Assembly (NCBI GenBank): GCA_963737425.1
Contig: CAVTSX010000009.1
Coordinates: forward strand, 186,001 to 250,000
Origin: DASXRA01 sp963737425
GTDB taxonomy: Bacteria > Actinomycetota > Actinomycetes > Mycobacteriales > Jatrophihabitantaceae
Direction of reading: 5' to 3'
Length of the DNA stretch: 64,000 bases
The notes under the pieces: model-generated
The model's input: only the letters and a program-made list of their open reading frames with translations
Database searches by the model: none
Told to the model about the DNA's origin: nothing
Part shown: piece after piece, positions 42,483 to 50,581 of the stretch
Layout of the letters: each line of letters starts with the position of its first letter
How positions within the stretch are numbered: position 1 is the stretch's first letter
Program-made: the position numbers and the translations under genes

Positions 42483-43535
42483 TTAGCCGGCTCGCAGGAT
42501 TCCGAGCAGGCCGTGCTGTTCCTCGTCCGGTCCGGCGCTGAACCAGACCGAGTCCGTCCCGCCTGCGGCGGCATCGCCGACGAGCAGGCCCCACAGTCCG
42601 TCGATGACGATCGGGTGGTGGTGCTTGTCGAGCAGCGTGCCGAGCAGGTGCCCGGTGTTCGGGTCGTACGCGTGGATCCGCCCGTCGCCGAAGTTGCCCA
42701 CGAGCAGATCGCCCGAGAACGCGCCGAAGTTCGCGGGTGCGATAGCCAGCCCCCATGGCGAATTGAGGAGGCCGTGCGTCACCAGGCGCTTCACGAAGGC
42801 GCCGAAGTTCGTGTAGACGTCGACGAAGCCGTTGCCCGGCCCGGCAACGTCGTCCTCGCCGCCCTTCTTGGCGTAGGTCACGTACACCTGGTTGCCGAAT
42901 TCCGCGACGTTGAACGGGGCGAAGCCGGCCGGTATGCGCCGGTCCTGGAAGAGTCGGTCGTCGGTGACCGGCTTGAACTGGGCGTCGAACACGTCGATCC
43001 GGTCAGCACCGAAGTTTGCCGCGAGCAGTAGCGGTCCGAACGCGCTGTGCGCGAGTGCGAGTCCCTTGTAGATCGCGCCGTCGGTGTGGCTGATCAGGGT
43101 CGCCGCCGGACCACCGGCCCATGCGGACAGGTCGCCGTCCTCACCGATGAAGATGAAGCGCGCGGCCGTGGTCGTGCCTGGCAGGACGAAAGCGGTCGTG
43201 TTGTTGTTGACCTGCCCGGTCGGCGCGCCGCCCGGAATGGCCACGGTCAAGACCTTCGCGACGGGCGTCTCCGGGTTACCCGGGACGGCGCCGTTGTAGA
43301 GCGTTGTGACGTCCGCGCCGTTGTCGGAAACCCAAATCGGCGTGTTCGCGCCGCGCGACATGCCCCAGGCATTGACGAGTTGCGGATCGGTCAACTGCGC
43401 GACGCCAGGCTGGTCTGAGACCAGATTCTCCTGCGTAAATGTGCCACCACCGTCATGTGCCCCCGCCGGCAGCGGATATACGGACACGAGAGCCGCCGCG
43501 GCGAAGACCCCAATCCAGCCGAGCCGTCTGCTCAT
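42483..43535 (-). CDS. Secreted TIGR03118-type beta-propeller protein
   Basis: A 350-residue protein with a Sec signal peptide (WIGVFAAAALVSVYPLPAGA) and a repeated propeller pattern. The TIGR03118 hallmarks are present: NLVSDQPGVAQLTDPQLVNAWGMS, IWVSDNGADVTTLYNG, LLLAANFGADRIDVFD, NSPWGLAIAP, LLVGNFGDGRIHAYD and IDGLWGLLVGDA. ATG 43535 is set by AAGGAGG about 7 bases upstream; the longer frame is not coding. Function of the family is unknown. Confidence 0.85.
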   Translation of the reverse strand: MSRRLGWIGVFAAAALVSVYPLPAGAHDGGGTFTQENLVSDQPGVAQLTDPQLVNAWGMSRGANTPIWVSDNGADVTTLYNGAVPGNPETPVAKVLTVAIPGGAPTGQVNNNTTAFVLPGTTTAARFIFIGEDGDLSAWAGGPAATLISHTDGAIYKGLALAHSAFGPLLLAANFGADRIDVFDAQFKPVTDDRLFQDRRIPAGFAPFNVAEFGNQVYVTYAKKGGEDDVAGPGNGFVDVYTNFGAFVKRLVTHGLLNSPWGLAIAPANFGAFSGDLLVGNFGDGRIHAYDPNTGHLLGTLLDKHHHPIVIDGLWGLLVGDAAAGGTDSVWFSAGPDEEQHGLLGILRAG

Positions 43536-43696
43536 TGCACGCCTCCTTCGAGTGGAGCCGCTCACCCGGATGCGAACGGCACCACTCCGGAGTACGGGCC
43601 CGGATTGGTTCAGGTTCACCTGCCTGCGCAGCGGGTCAGCCGCCAGGACGGCCATACGCGTGTCACACTCGGCACACGCCTGTGAGGGGGGCCCTG

Positions 43697-44443
43697 ATGT
43701 GGTTCCAAGCGGCTCGTGACTCGACGAAGTTCTGGGACGAGGCAGCGCGCACGGATGACGCGTGGTTCGTCGCAACTGGCCACCGCCGGGCAACTGAGGC
43801 CTTCTTCGCCCAGGGTGCCGCGGAGACCGACATGTTCCTGGCGATGTGCGGTGTCACGATCGACCCGGCCGATACCGTCCTGGAGATAGGCAGCGGCGTC
43901 GGGCGGATGACTTGTCGACTCGCCCAACTCGCCCACCGGGTGATCGCCATCGACATCAGCCAGGAGATGCTGCACCGGGCCGCAGGCAATCTCGCCGCGA
44001 TCTCTACCGTCGAGTACGTCCAGGTGCCCGGCGATGGCACATTGCCCTTTGCCGACAACTCGATCGACGTCGTGTTCTCCTACATTGCGCTGCAACACGT
44101 GCCCTCGGCGAATGCGCAGTTGCGTTACCTGCGTGAGTCGCTACGGGTCTTGCGTCCCGCAGGATCGTTGGCAGCGCAAGTGCGCGCTGACGCGATCACC
44201 GCGCGGATGTATGACTGGGCGGGCCATCTCGCCCACCTTGCGGCGGGCCGGCCCGCGATGCACCCAGCCTGGCGCGGGGCGAGACCGCGGTCAGCCGACC
44301 TGCTGGCAGTTGCGGGCAATATCAGCATTCGACGCTTCAATCGCCGACACGTCTGGGTCGTCACGAGCGGCGCGGAAGTCACTGGCAAACCGCTACCGGC
44401 CGGTGGCAACGGGCAAGCCGCCGTACCGGCGGTGCGCCGCTAG
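43697..44443 (+). CDS. Class I SAM-dependent methyltransferase
   Basis: A 248-residue enzyme with a Rossmann methyltransferase core: motif I VLEIGSGVGRMTCRLAQ, Asp at the end of strand 2 (VIAIDISQEM), and the post-core segment FSYIALQHVPS and SLRVLRPAGSL. ATG 43697 has AGGGGG about 7 bases upstream. Its stop codon overlaps the convergent stop of the lut regulator (TAG/CTA). The methyl acceptor is unknown. Confidence 0.85.
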   Translation: MWFQAARDSTKFWDEAARTDDAWFVATGHRRATEAFFAQGAAETDMFLAMCGVTIDPADTVLEIGSGVGRMTCRLAQLAHRVIAIDISQEMLHRAAGNLAAISTVEYVQVPGDGTLPFADNSIDVVFSYIALQHVPSANAQLRYLRESLRVLRPAGSLAAQVRADAITARMYDWAGHLAHLAAGRPAMHPAWRGARPRSADLLAVAGNISIRRFNRRHVWVVTSGAEVTGKPLPAGGNGQAAVPAVRR

Positions 44444-45141
44444 CGGCCGGTCGCCCGGTAGAAGCCTTCGATATGGCGGGTGACGAGCCGCGCCGCCCGG
44501 TCGCCATCACCGGATCGGACGGCGGCCAGCACGTTGCGATGCTGGCGGCGCAGACGCCGTGCCATCGCCGGCCAGTCGGTGCCGGTCGGCGCCGCGGCGA
44601 GAACGTAGCGATGAATTGCGCCGCGCAGCGATGCCATGATCGCCGCGACGACTGCGTTGCCGGTTGCCCCGGCCAGCGCCACGTGGAAACCCGCGTCGAG
44701 GCGCAGGAAATCCTCCACGGGCAAGTCGGTGTCGTCCATTGCATCGAGCAGTCGCGCGGCCTCGTCGAGTTGCTTCCAGTCACGCCGGCGCGCCGCCTCG
44801 CGAACCGACCATGACTCGAGCAGAACCCGGGTGCTGACGACGTCCGCCACCGGCAGGCTGCTCGAAGCGAGATGCAGACGGAGCGCGGAGGTCATGCCGG
44901 CCGACGTATCGGCGACCACGATCGCCCCGGCGTCGGGTCCGGACCCGGCCGCGGTCCGGATGATGCCCATGGCTTCGAGCACCCGGATGCCCTCACGCAC
45001 TGACCCGCGGCTGACGCCCAGCTCTTCGGCGAGAATCCGCTCGCCGGGCAGGCGGTTGCCGACCCGTAGCCGACCCGCAGCCAGCTCTCCCTCGACATGG
45101 CGCAGCACAACTTCGTGCGTGCGCTCTCGCGCCGTGGTCAC
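44440..45141 (-). CDS. FadR-family (GntR/FCD) regulator of lutABC
   Basis: A 233-residue regulator: GntR winged helix (RLPGERILAEELGVSRGSVREGIRVLEAMG) and an FCD ligand domain with the helical His/Asp pattern (DAGFHVALAGATGN, RRQHRNVLAAV, RHIEGFY). GTG 45141 is chosen because GGGAGG lies 5 bases upstream; the longer frame would start inside the operator. It is divergent from lutABC, and two TGGTC-N-GACCA palindromes lie between, a form known for LldR/LutR-type FadR proteins. The ligand is probably L-lactate, inferred. Confidence 0.88.
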   Translation of the reverse strand: MTTARERTHEVVLRHVEGELAAGRLRVGNRLPGERILAEELGVSRGSVREGIRVLEAMGIIRTAAGSGPDAGAIVVADTSAGMTSALRLHLASSSLPVADVVSTRVLLESWSVREAARRRDWKQLDEAARLLDAMDDTDLPVEDFLRLDAGFHVALAGATGNAVVAAIMASLRGAIHRYVLAAAPTGTDWPAMARRLRRQHRNVLAAVRSGDGDRAARLVTRHIEGFYRATGR

Positions 45142-45163
45142 GGCGACCTCCCGTGGGGTGGTG

Positions 45164-45194
45164 TGGTCCGACCACATACCCTATGGTCGGACCA
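45164..45194. promoter_or_regulatory. Double operator between the lut regulator and lutABC
   Basis: TGGTCCGACCA (45164-45174) and TGGTCGGACCA (45184-45194) are each 11-base palindromes of the FadR-type form TGGTC-N-GACCA, with centres 20 bases apart, on the same DNA face. Between them TACCCT and, on the other strand, TAGGGT could serve as back-to-back -10 boxes. Bound regulator would cover both promoters. Confidence 0.85.
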
Positions 45195-45205
45195 CAGGAG
45201 GTGCA

Positions 45206-45931
45206 ATGCGAGTCGCGCTCTTCATCACCTGCCTCGTCGATGGGCTGTTTCCCGATGTCGGCAAGGCAACCGTGCGTCTGCTGCGCAGGCTCGGCCACGA
45301 CGTCGAGGTGCCGCTTCAGCAGACCTGCTGCGGGCAGATGCACATCAATACGGGTTACCCGCGTGAGGCATTGCCGCTCGTGCGCAACCACGTCGAGACG
45401 TTTCTCGATTACGACGCGATCGTCGCGCCGAGCGGCTCGTGTACCGGGTCGATCCGGCACCAGCACGTCGACGTCGCACGCGAGTTCGGTGACGACACGC
45501 TCGCGGAAGGCGCGCGGTTGGTGGCGGGCCACACCTACGAGCTGTCCGAGTTCCTGGTCGACATCCTCGGTGTCACCGATGTCGGCGCGTACTTTCCGCA
45601 CCGCGTCACGTATCACCCGACCTGCCATTCGCTACGCCTGCTGCGTGTTGGCGACCGCCCGCTACGTCTGCTGCGCGAAGTGCGCGGACTGGACCTTGTC
45701 GAGCTGCCGGACGCGGAATCCTGTTGCGGCTTCGGCGGAACGTTCGCGTTGAAGAATCCGGATGTGTCGACGGCGATGCTGGCCGACAAGATGAGCAACG
45801 TGCTCGCCACCCGGGCCGAGGTGTGCAGTGCCGGCGACTCGTCCTGCCTGATGCACATCGGCGGTGGCCTGTCGCGGCTGCACACCGGCGTACGCACCGT
45901 GCATCTGGCCGAAGTGCTGGCGTCGTCATGA
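45206..45931 (+). CDS. lutA: L-lactate oxidation complex subunit LutA
   Basis: Subunit of the LutABC iron-sulfur complex that oxidises L-lactate to pyruvate. The 241 residues contain two CCG motifs typical of heterodisulfide-reductase-like cysteine-rich domains: LQQTCCGQMHINTGY near 42 and ESCCGFGGTFALK near 184. Other conserved spots are APSGSCTGSIRHQH and YHPTCHSLRLL. ATG 45206 has GGAGG about 5 bases upstream. It overlaps lutB by 4 bases (ATGA). Confidence 0.93.
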   Translation: MRVALFITCLVDGLFPDVGKATVRLLRRLGHDVEVPLQQTCCGQMHINTGYPREALPLVRNHVETFLDYDAIVAPSGSCTGSIRHQHVDVAREFGDDTLAEGARLVAGHTYELSEFLVDILGVTDVGAYFPHRVTYHPTCHSLRLLRVGDRPLRLLREVRGLDLVELPDAESCCGFGGTFALKNPDVSTAMLADKMSNVLATRAEVCSAGDSSCLMHIGGGLSRLHTGVRTVHLAEVLASS

Positions 45932-47352
45932 GCACGCCCACCGCCCCGGCAGGTGTCGGCAACCTGCGCGGGCGGCAGCCGTTTCCGCTGGCCGCCCGCG
46001 CAGCCGTCGCGGACTCGCAGCTGCGCCGCAATCTCGGCAATGCCACGGCGACGATCCGCGCGAAGCGTGCAGCCGTGGTCGGCGAACTGCCCGACTGGCC
46101 GCAACTGCGCGCGGCCGGCGCGGCCATCAAGGACGACGTGCTGGCCCATCTCGACCGGTACCTGGTGCAACTCGAGGAGCGGGTCACCGAGCGCGGCGGC
46201 ACGGTGCACTGGGCCCGCGACGCCAACGAGGCGAATCGCATCGTCGCCGATCTCGTGCGCGGCACCGGCGCGACCAGCGTGGTCAAGGTCAAGTCGATGG
46301 CCACGCAGGAGATCGGCCTGAACGAGGCGCTGGCCGACGCGGGCATCGCCGCCTGGGAGACCGACCTCGCCGAGTTGATCGTTCAGTTGGGTCACGACCA
46401 GCCCAGCCATATCCTCGTGCCGGCGATTCACCGCAACCGCGCCGAGATCCGTGAGATCTTCCTGCGCGAGATGGGCGATGCCGACCCATCGCTCACCGAC
46501 GACCCGGCCGCGCTCGCCGAGGCCGCACGCCGGCATTTGCGGCGCAAGTTCCTCGACGCATCGGTGGCCATCAGCGGCGCGAACTTCGCCGTCGCCGAGA
46601 CCGGCACGCTTGCCGTCGTCGAGAGCGAGGGCAACGGGCGGATGTGCCTGACACTGCCTCCCACGCTCATCACCGTCATGGGCATCGAGAAGCTCGTCCC
46701 CACCTGGCGCGACCTGGAGGTGTTCCTGCAACTGCTCCCCCGGTCGTCGACCGGTGAGCGGATGAACCCCTACACGTCGATGTGGACAGGCGCCGTCGAG
46801 GGCCAGGCCTTCCACCTCGTCCTGCTCGACAACGGCCGGACCGCGACGCTGGCCGACCCACGCGGGCGCGCAGCGCTTCGGTGCATCCGCTGCTCGGCCT
46901 GCCTGAACGTGTGCCCCGTCTACGAACGCACCGGCGGGCATGCCTATGGGTCGGTGTATCCGGGCCCGATCGGCGCGGTGCTCTCGCCACAGCTCACCGG
47001 CGTGTCGGAGAATTCCTCCCTGCCCTTCGCGTCCTCGCTGTGCGGCGCTTGCTTCGACGCCTGCCCGGTGGCCATCGACATCCCGTCGATGCTCGTGCAT
47101 CTGCGATCGCGCGCCGTCGACGCGAAGCGGCACCGGGTGCCCTCGCCCGAGCAGGCCGCCATGGCCGCCGCCGCCTGGACGATGTCCGACTCGCGGCGCT
47201 GGACGCGGGCATTGCGCGCCGCGCGGCTGAGCCGGTGGGTGCGCGGGCGCCGCTCGTTGCCCCCACCGCTGTCGGCGTGGATCCGCGCCCGCGACCTGCC
47301 CGAACCGCCACGCGAGACGTTCCGCGACTGGTGGGCCGGTGGCGGCCAATGA
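45928..47352 (+). CDS. lutB: L-lactate oxidation complex iron-sulfur subunit LutB
   Basis: Iron-sulfur subunit of LutABC, 474 residues. An LUD domain (about 70-300: GATSVVKVKSMATQEIGLNEAL, GANFAVAETGTLAVVESEGNGRM) is followed by a ferredoxin-like segment with two 4Fe-4S motifs, CIRCSACLNVCPVY near 317 and CGACFDACPVAI near 371. ATG 45928 overlaps lutA as ATGA. It is followed by a 47-base hairpin and lutC. Confidence 0.93.
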   Translation: MSTPTAPAGVGNLRGRQPFPLAARAAVADSQLRRNLGNATATIRAKRAAVVGELPDWPQLRAAGAAIKDDVLAHLDRYLVQLEERVTERGGTVHWARDANEANRIVADLVRGTGATSVVKVKSMATQEIGLNEALADAGIAAWETDLAELIVQLGHDQPSHILVPAIHRNRAEIREIFLREMGDADPSLTDDPAALAEAARRHLRRKFLDASVAISGANFAVAETGTLAVVESEGNGRMCLTLPPTLITVMGIEKLVPTWRDLEVFLQLLPRSSTGERMNPYTSMWTGAVEGQAFHLVLLDNGRTATLADPRGRAALRCIRCSACLNVCPVYERTGGHAYGSVYPGPIGAVLSPQLTGVSENSSLPFASSLCGACFDACPVAIDIPSMLVHLRSRAVDAKRHRVPSPEQAAMAAAAWTMSDSRRWTRALRAARLSRWVRGRRSLPPPLSAWIRARDLPEPPRETFRDWWAGGGQ

Positions 47353-47373
47353 CCTCCCGGCCCGCGATGCGCC

Positions 47374-47420
47374 GATCGTGCAACTTCTTGCGGCGTCAGA
47401 CCGCAGAAAGTTGCACGATC
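47374..47420. promoter_or_regulatory. Hairpin between lutB and lutC
   Basis: A 20-base stem with two mismatches (left arm begins GATCGTGCAACTT, right arm ends AAGTTGCACGATC) and a 7-base loop. It ends one base before the GAGGAGG ribosome binding site of lutC. It fills the only gap in the lut operon, and might set differential expression or stabilise the lutAB message. Confidence 0.85.
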
Positions 47421-47434
47421 GAGGAGGGACGCCG

Positions 47435-48037
47435 ATGAGCGCGCGCGACGAGATCCTGGCCCGGATCCGAACCGCGCTCGTCGACCGTCCGGTCCCGGCG
47501 GCGATACCGCGCGACTACCAACCGGCCGGCAGCGCTGTCGCCGACCTGGACCGGTTCACCGAGCGCGTCACCGACTACCGGGCAACGGTCTATCGCGTGG
47601 AGGACGCCGGCGCCGCCGCGCAGATCGCCGCCGTCCTCGCCGGGGCGGGGGTTTCGCGGGTGGTCGTCCCGGACGGCTTCCCCGAGTCCTGGTTGCCGGC
47701 CGCGGACATCATGCGCGAGCCGCTGACGACGGCCGAACTCGACGCCGCCGACGGCACGCTCACGTCCTGCGCGCTCGCGGTCGCCGAGACCGGGACGATC
47801 GTGCTCGAGGCGGGGCCCGGCCAGGGCCGGCGAGCGCTCAGCCTGGTGCCTGATTACCTGCTCATCGTCGTGCGGGCAGAACAGGTTGTTGCGAACGTGC
47901 CCGATGCGGTCGCGAGCCTCGACCCCGCCCGGCCGCTCACCTGGATCAGCGGGCCGAGCGCCACGAGCGACATCGAACTCAACCGCGTCGAGGGCGTGCA
48001 CGGCCCGCGCACGCTCGACGTGGTACTGGTCGGCTGA
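47435..48037 (+). CDS. lutC: L-lactate oxidation complex subunit LutC
   Basis: Third subunit of LutABC, 200 residues, consisting of an LUD domain: MSARDEILARIRTAL at the start, VYRVEDAGAAAQIAAVL, SRVVVPDGFPESWLP, ALAVAETGTIVLEAG near 117 and SGPSATSDIELNRVEGVHGP near 173, all typical of LutC/YkgG. ATG 47435 has GAGGAGGG about 7 bases upstream. It closes the lut operon, with a hairpin element 44 bases downstream. Confidence 0.93.
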   Translation: MSARDEILARIRTALVDRPVPAAIPRDYQPAGSAVADLDRFTERVTDYRATVYRVEDAGAAAQIAAVLAGAGVSRVVVPDGFPESWLPAADIMREPLTTAELDAADGTLTSCALAVAETGTIVLEAGPGQGRRALSLVPDYLLIVVRAEQVVANVPDAVASLDPARPLTWISGPSATSDIELNRVEGVHGPRTLDVVLVG

Positions 48038-48080
48038 CCGGGCCGGCCAGCGCCGTTAGTTGTTGCGACCGACGAAGCCC

Positions 48081-48134
48081 TTGATCATCTCTGCCGAAGG
48101 GGTCACTGATCGCGGCTGCAGCAGAGATGATCAA
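48081..48134. repeat. 54-base hairpin element, copy 3
   Basis: TTGATCATCTCTGC (48081-48094) and GCAGAGATGATCAA (48121-48134) are perfect 14-base inverted arms around a 26-base loop. It lies between lutC and the convergent FadR-type gene and could terminate both. It matches the copy at 29176 in total length and loop words. Confidence 0.9.
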
Positions 48135-48170
48135 GACAGCGCATCGGTGCGGCACCCTCCGGGGCAACAG

Positions 48171-48848
48171 CTAGTCCTCGAGCGTCGTGCGGATCCACTC
48201 CTCGACGCCGGCGATGTGCACGGTGGCCCATGTGCGGGCGAGTTCGGGATCATGCGCACGGATCGCGTCGAAGATCGAGCGGTGTTCGGCGAGCGTGCGC
48301 ACCAGGGCGCCCTCCTGGGTGATGCCCCGCCAGATGCGGGCGCGCTGCGTCGGCCCGGACAAGCTCTCGATCAGCGACGCGAGCACCGAGTTGCCTGACG
48401 CCGCCGCGATCGCGCGGTGGAACTCGACATCGTTGCGCACCAACTCCTCGACGGCGGAGTCCGGCGTCGAGCGGTCCAGGATCTTTTCGAGTTCGGCGAG
48501 CGAGGTGTCGTCGATGAGCGTGGCCGCCCGGGCGCTGGCCGCGGGCTCGAGGATGCGACGCACTTCGAGCAGTTCCAGCACGGAAGCGTCGTGGTGGAAC
48601 TCGACGATGAAGCTCAGCGCATCGAGCAACGAGTCGGCCGCGAGGCTGGACACGTACGTGCCGTCGCCCTGCCGCACGTCGAGAATGCGCACCAGCGAAA
48701 GCGCGCGCACGGCCTCGCGCAGCGAACTGCGCGAGAGGCCCAGGCTGGTCGCGAGATCGGCCTCACGCGGCAGACGGTCGCCCGGCCGCAGCCGGCCCGA
48801 CACGATCATGTCCTTGAGCTTCTCGATCGCTTCGTCGGTGACGGCCAC
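48171..48848 (-). CDS. FadR-family (GntR/FCD) regulator, probable fucose-pathway repressor
   Basis: A 225-residue regulator with a GntR winged helix (LPREADLATSLGLSRSSLREAVRALSLVRIL) and an FCD domain (VLELLEVRRILEPAASARA, NDVEFHRAIAAASGN, LAEHRSIFDAI, ATVHIAGVEEWI). GTG 48848 has GGAGGGG 6 bases upstream. It is divergent from the fuconate operon, which carries an 11-base palindrome at its transcription start. Regulation of the fucose pathway by fuconate or a later intermediate is inferred. Confidence 0.85.
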   Translation of the reverse strand: MAVTDEAIEKLKDMIVSGRLRPGDRLPREADLATSLGLSRSSLREAVRALSLVRILDVRQGDGTYVSSLAADSLLDALSFIVEFHHDASVLELLEVRRILEPAASARAATLIDDTSLAELEKILDRSTPDSAVEELVRNDVEFHRAIAAASGNSVLASLIESLSGPTQRARIWRGITQEGALVRTLAEHRSIFDAIRAHDPELARTWATVHIAGVEEWIRTTLED

Positions 48849-48984
48849 GTCGGCCCCTCCAGTCATCTGATCTCTCGGCACACTAGCGGCTGTCGAAAGT
48901 ATCGACGACCGCGGCGCACCGCGATGCTCGCGCCACGCCGGTCCCGATCGCGGTCGTCAGCCGGCCAGCCGAGTGCGGATGGCC

Positions 48985-49013
48985 TTTACACAGCAGGTCT
49001 GAGCGACTATAAC
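48985..49013 (+). promoter_or_regulatory. Promoter of the fuconate/fucose operon
   Basis: TTTACA (48985-48990) and TATAAC (49008-49013) are separated by 17 bases, close to the sigma-70-type consensus. The transcript would start near 49020, leaving a leader of about 210 bases before the dehydratase gene. The opposite side of this 383-base gap holds GTCGA-N5-TCGAC (48892-48906) near the regulator start. Confidence 0.7.
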
Positions 49014-49020
49014 TGCTGAA

Positions 49021-49031
49021 ACATCGGATGT
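49021..49031. promoter_or_regulatory. Candidate FadR-type operator at the fucose promoter
   Basis: ACATCGGATGT is an 11-base palindrome with a single central base, the same geometry as the lut operators but a different sequence. It begins at the predicted transcription start. ACATCGG recurs at 49043, 22 bases (two turns) downstream, possibly a second half-site. Confidence 0.55.
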
Positions 49032-49124
49032 CTGTTAGAGCCACATCGGGACGTTCCCCCGGATCTCGGCAATGTGACTCCCAGGTACCTCCGATCCCTG
49101 ACTGGGACAGGAGCAGGACGGCTA

Positions 49125-49235
49125 GTGAACAACACGATCGTCACGCGGATCGGCCGGGCGCCCGGCGAGATCGAGCGCCGCGCGAGCCGTATGCACCCCG
49201 AAGGACGCAGGGCCATGCCCGCGGAGGTCCGATGA
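49125..49235 (+). CDS. 36-codon leader peptide coupled to the fuconate dehydratase gene
   Basis: A frame in the mRNA leader starts at GTG 49125, with AGGA 6 bases upstream, and ends in a TGA that overlaps the dehydratase ATG as ATGA. The 36-residue product is Arg-rich and basic (MNNTIVTRIGRAP at the start, MPAEVR at the end). The in-frame overlap suggests translational coupling. Whether the peptide has a function of its own is unknown, and no homolog is recognised. Confidence 0.5.
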   Translation: MNNTIVTRIGRAPGEIERRASRMHPEGRRAMPAEVR

Positions 49236-50581
49236 CTGATCGCTTCACCGGACTCGACATCGCCGACGTCCGCTTCCCGACGTCGCGCGAACTGGCCGGC
49301 TCGGACGCGATGAACACCGACCCGGACTATTCGGCCGCCTATGTGGTCGCCCGAACCGCTGACGGCGCGGAAGGTCACGGCTTCGTCTTCACCATCGGAC
49401 GTGGCAACGAGGTCGCCGCCGCTGCGATCCGTGCTGTCGAGCCGCTGATCGTCGGCCTGCCCGTCGACGACGTGCTCGCCGACATGGGCTCGTTCTCGCG
49501 CCGGCTCGTGCATGACAGCCAGCTGCGCTGGCTCGGCCCGGAGAAGGGCGTCATGCACATGGCGATCGGCGCGGTCGTCAATGCCGTGTGGGATCTCTAC
49601 GCGAAGCGCGAGGGCAAGCCGCTGTGGAAGCTGCTCGCCGACTTCTCTGCGCGCGAGATCGTCGACCTCATCGACTTCCGCTACCTGTCCGACGTCCTCG
49701 ACCAGGACGAGGCGCTCGACATTCTCACCCGTGCCGCGCAGGGAAAACAGGATCGCGAGCGGCAGCTCGTCGCGGAAGGGTATCCGGCGTACACGACGTC
49801 CGCGGGCTGGCTCGGGTACAGCGACCAGAAGGTGGCGCGCCTGGTCGGCGAGGCGCTCGACGACGGCTTCACCCACCTGAAGCTGAAGGTCGGCGCCGAT
49901 ATCGAGGACGATGTGCGGCGATGCAAGATGGTCCGCGATCTGGCCGGGCGCGACGTGTCGATCTCGATCGATGCCAACCAGCGCTGGGACGTCGGCGAGG
50001 CGATCGCGAACGTCGCTCGACTCGCGCCGATCGGGCTGCACTGGGTCGAGGAGCCGACCATTCCGGACGACATCCTCGGCCACCGCAAGATCGCCGAGGC
50101 GATCGCGCCGATCCTCGTCGCCACCGGCGAGCACGTCGCCAACCGGGTCATCTTCAAGCAACTGCTGGCGAGCGGCGCCATCCAGGTGTGCCAGGTCGAT
50201 GCCTGCCGGGTGGCCGGGGTGAACGAGAACCTCGCAATCCTGTTGCTGGCCGCGAAGTTCGGCGTGCCGATGTGTCCGCACGCCGGTGGCGTCGGGCTGT
50301 GCGAGGTCGTGCAGCACCTGTCGATGTTCGACTTCGTCGCGGTCAGCGGCAGCACCGACAACCGGTGGATCGAGTTCGTCGACCACCTGCACGAGCACTT
50401 CGTCGATCCGGTGCGCCTGCGCGGTGGCCGCTACCTCGTGCCCGAACGCCCCGGCACCAGCGCCGAGATGCTGCCGGCAACGCTTGCCGACTATGGCTTT
50501 CCCGACGGGAGTGCGTGGCAAGAGTCCAACCCAATTCGGCCGGCAGCGGAGACCGGCCGGGCCCCAGAGGAGACATCGTGA
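49232..50581 (+). CDS. L-fuconate dehydratase
   Basis: Dehydrates L-fuconate to 2-keto-3-deoxy-L-fuconate. The 449-residue enolase-superfamily enzyme (mandelate racemase subgroup) closely resembles the fuconate dehydratase group that includes human ENOSF1: DVRFPTSRELAGSDAMNTDP, LRWLGPEKGVMHMA, QGYPAYTTSAGWLGYSD-like segment, LKLKVG (catalytic Lys), SIDANQRW, WVEEPT and TGEH (metal ligands), and PHAGGVGL (catalytic His). ATG 49232 has GGAGG 5 bases upstream. It leads the fucose operon and overlaps the binding-protein gene as GTGA. Confidence 0.92.
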   Translation: MTDRFTGLDIADVRFPTSRELAGSDAMNTDPDYSAAYVVARTADGAEGHGFVFTIGRGNEVAAAAIRAVEPLIVGLPVDDVLADMGSFSRRLVHDSQLRWLGPEKGVMHMAIGAVVNAVWDLYAKREGKPLWKLLADFSAREIVDLIDFRYLSDVLDQDEALDILTRAAQGKQDRERQLVAEGYPAYTTSAGWLGYSDQKVARLVGEALDDGFTHLKLKVGADIEDDVRRCKMVRDLAGRDVSISIDANQRWDVGEAIANVARLAPIGLHWVEEPTIPDDILGHRKIAEAIAPILVATGEHVANRVIFKQLLASGAIQVCQVDACRVAGVNENLAILLLAAKFGVPMCPHAGGVGLCEVVQHLSMFDFVAVSGSTDNRWIEFVDHLHEHFVDPVRLRGGRYLVPERPGTSAEMLPATLADYGFPDGSAWQESNPIRPAAETGRAPEETS

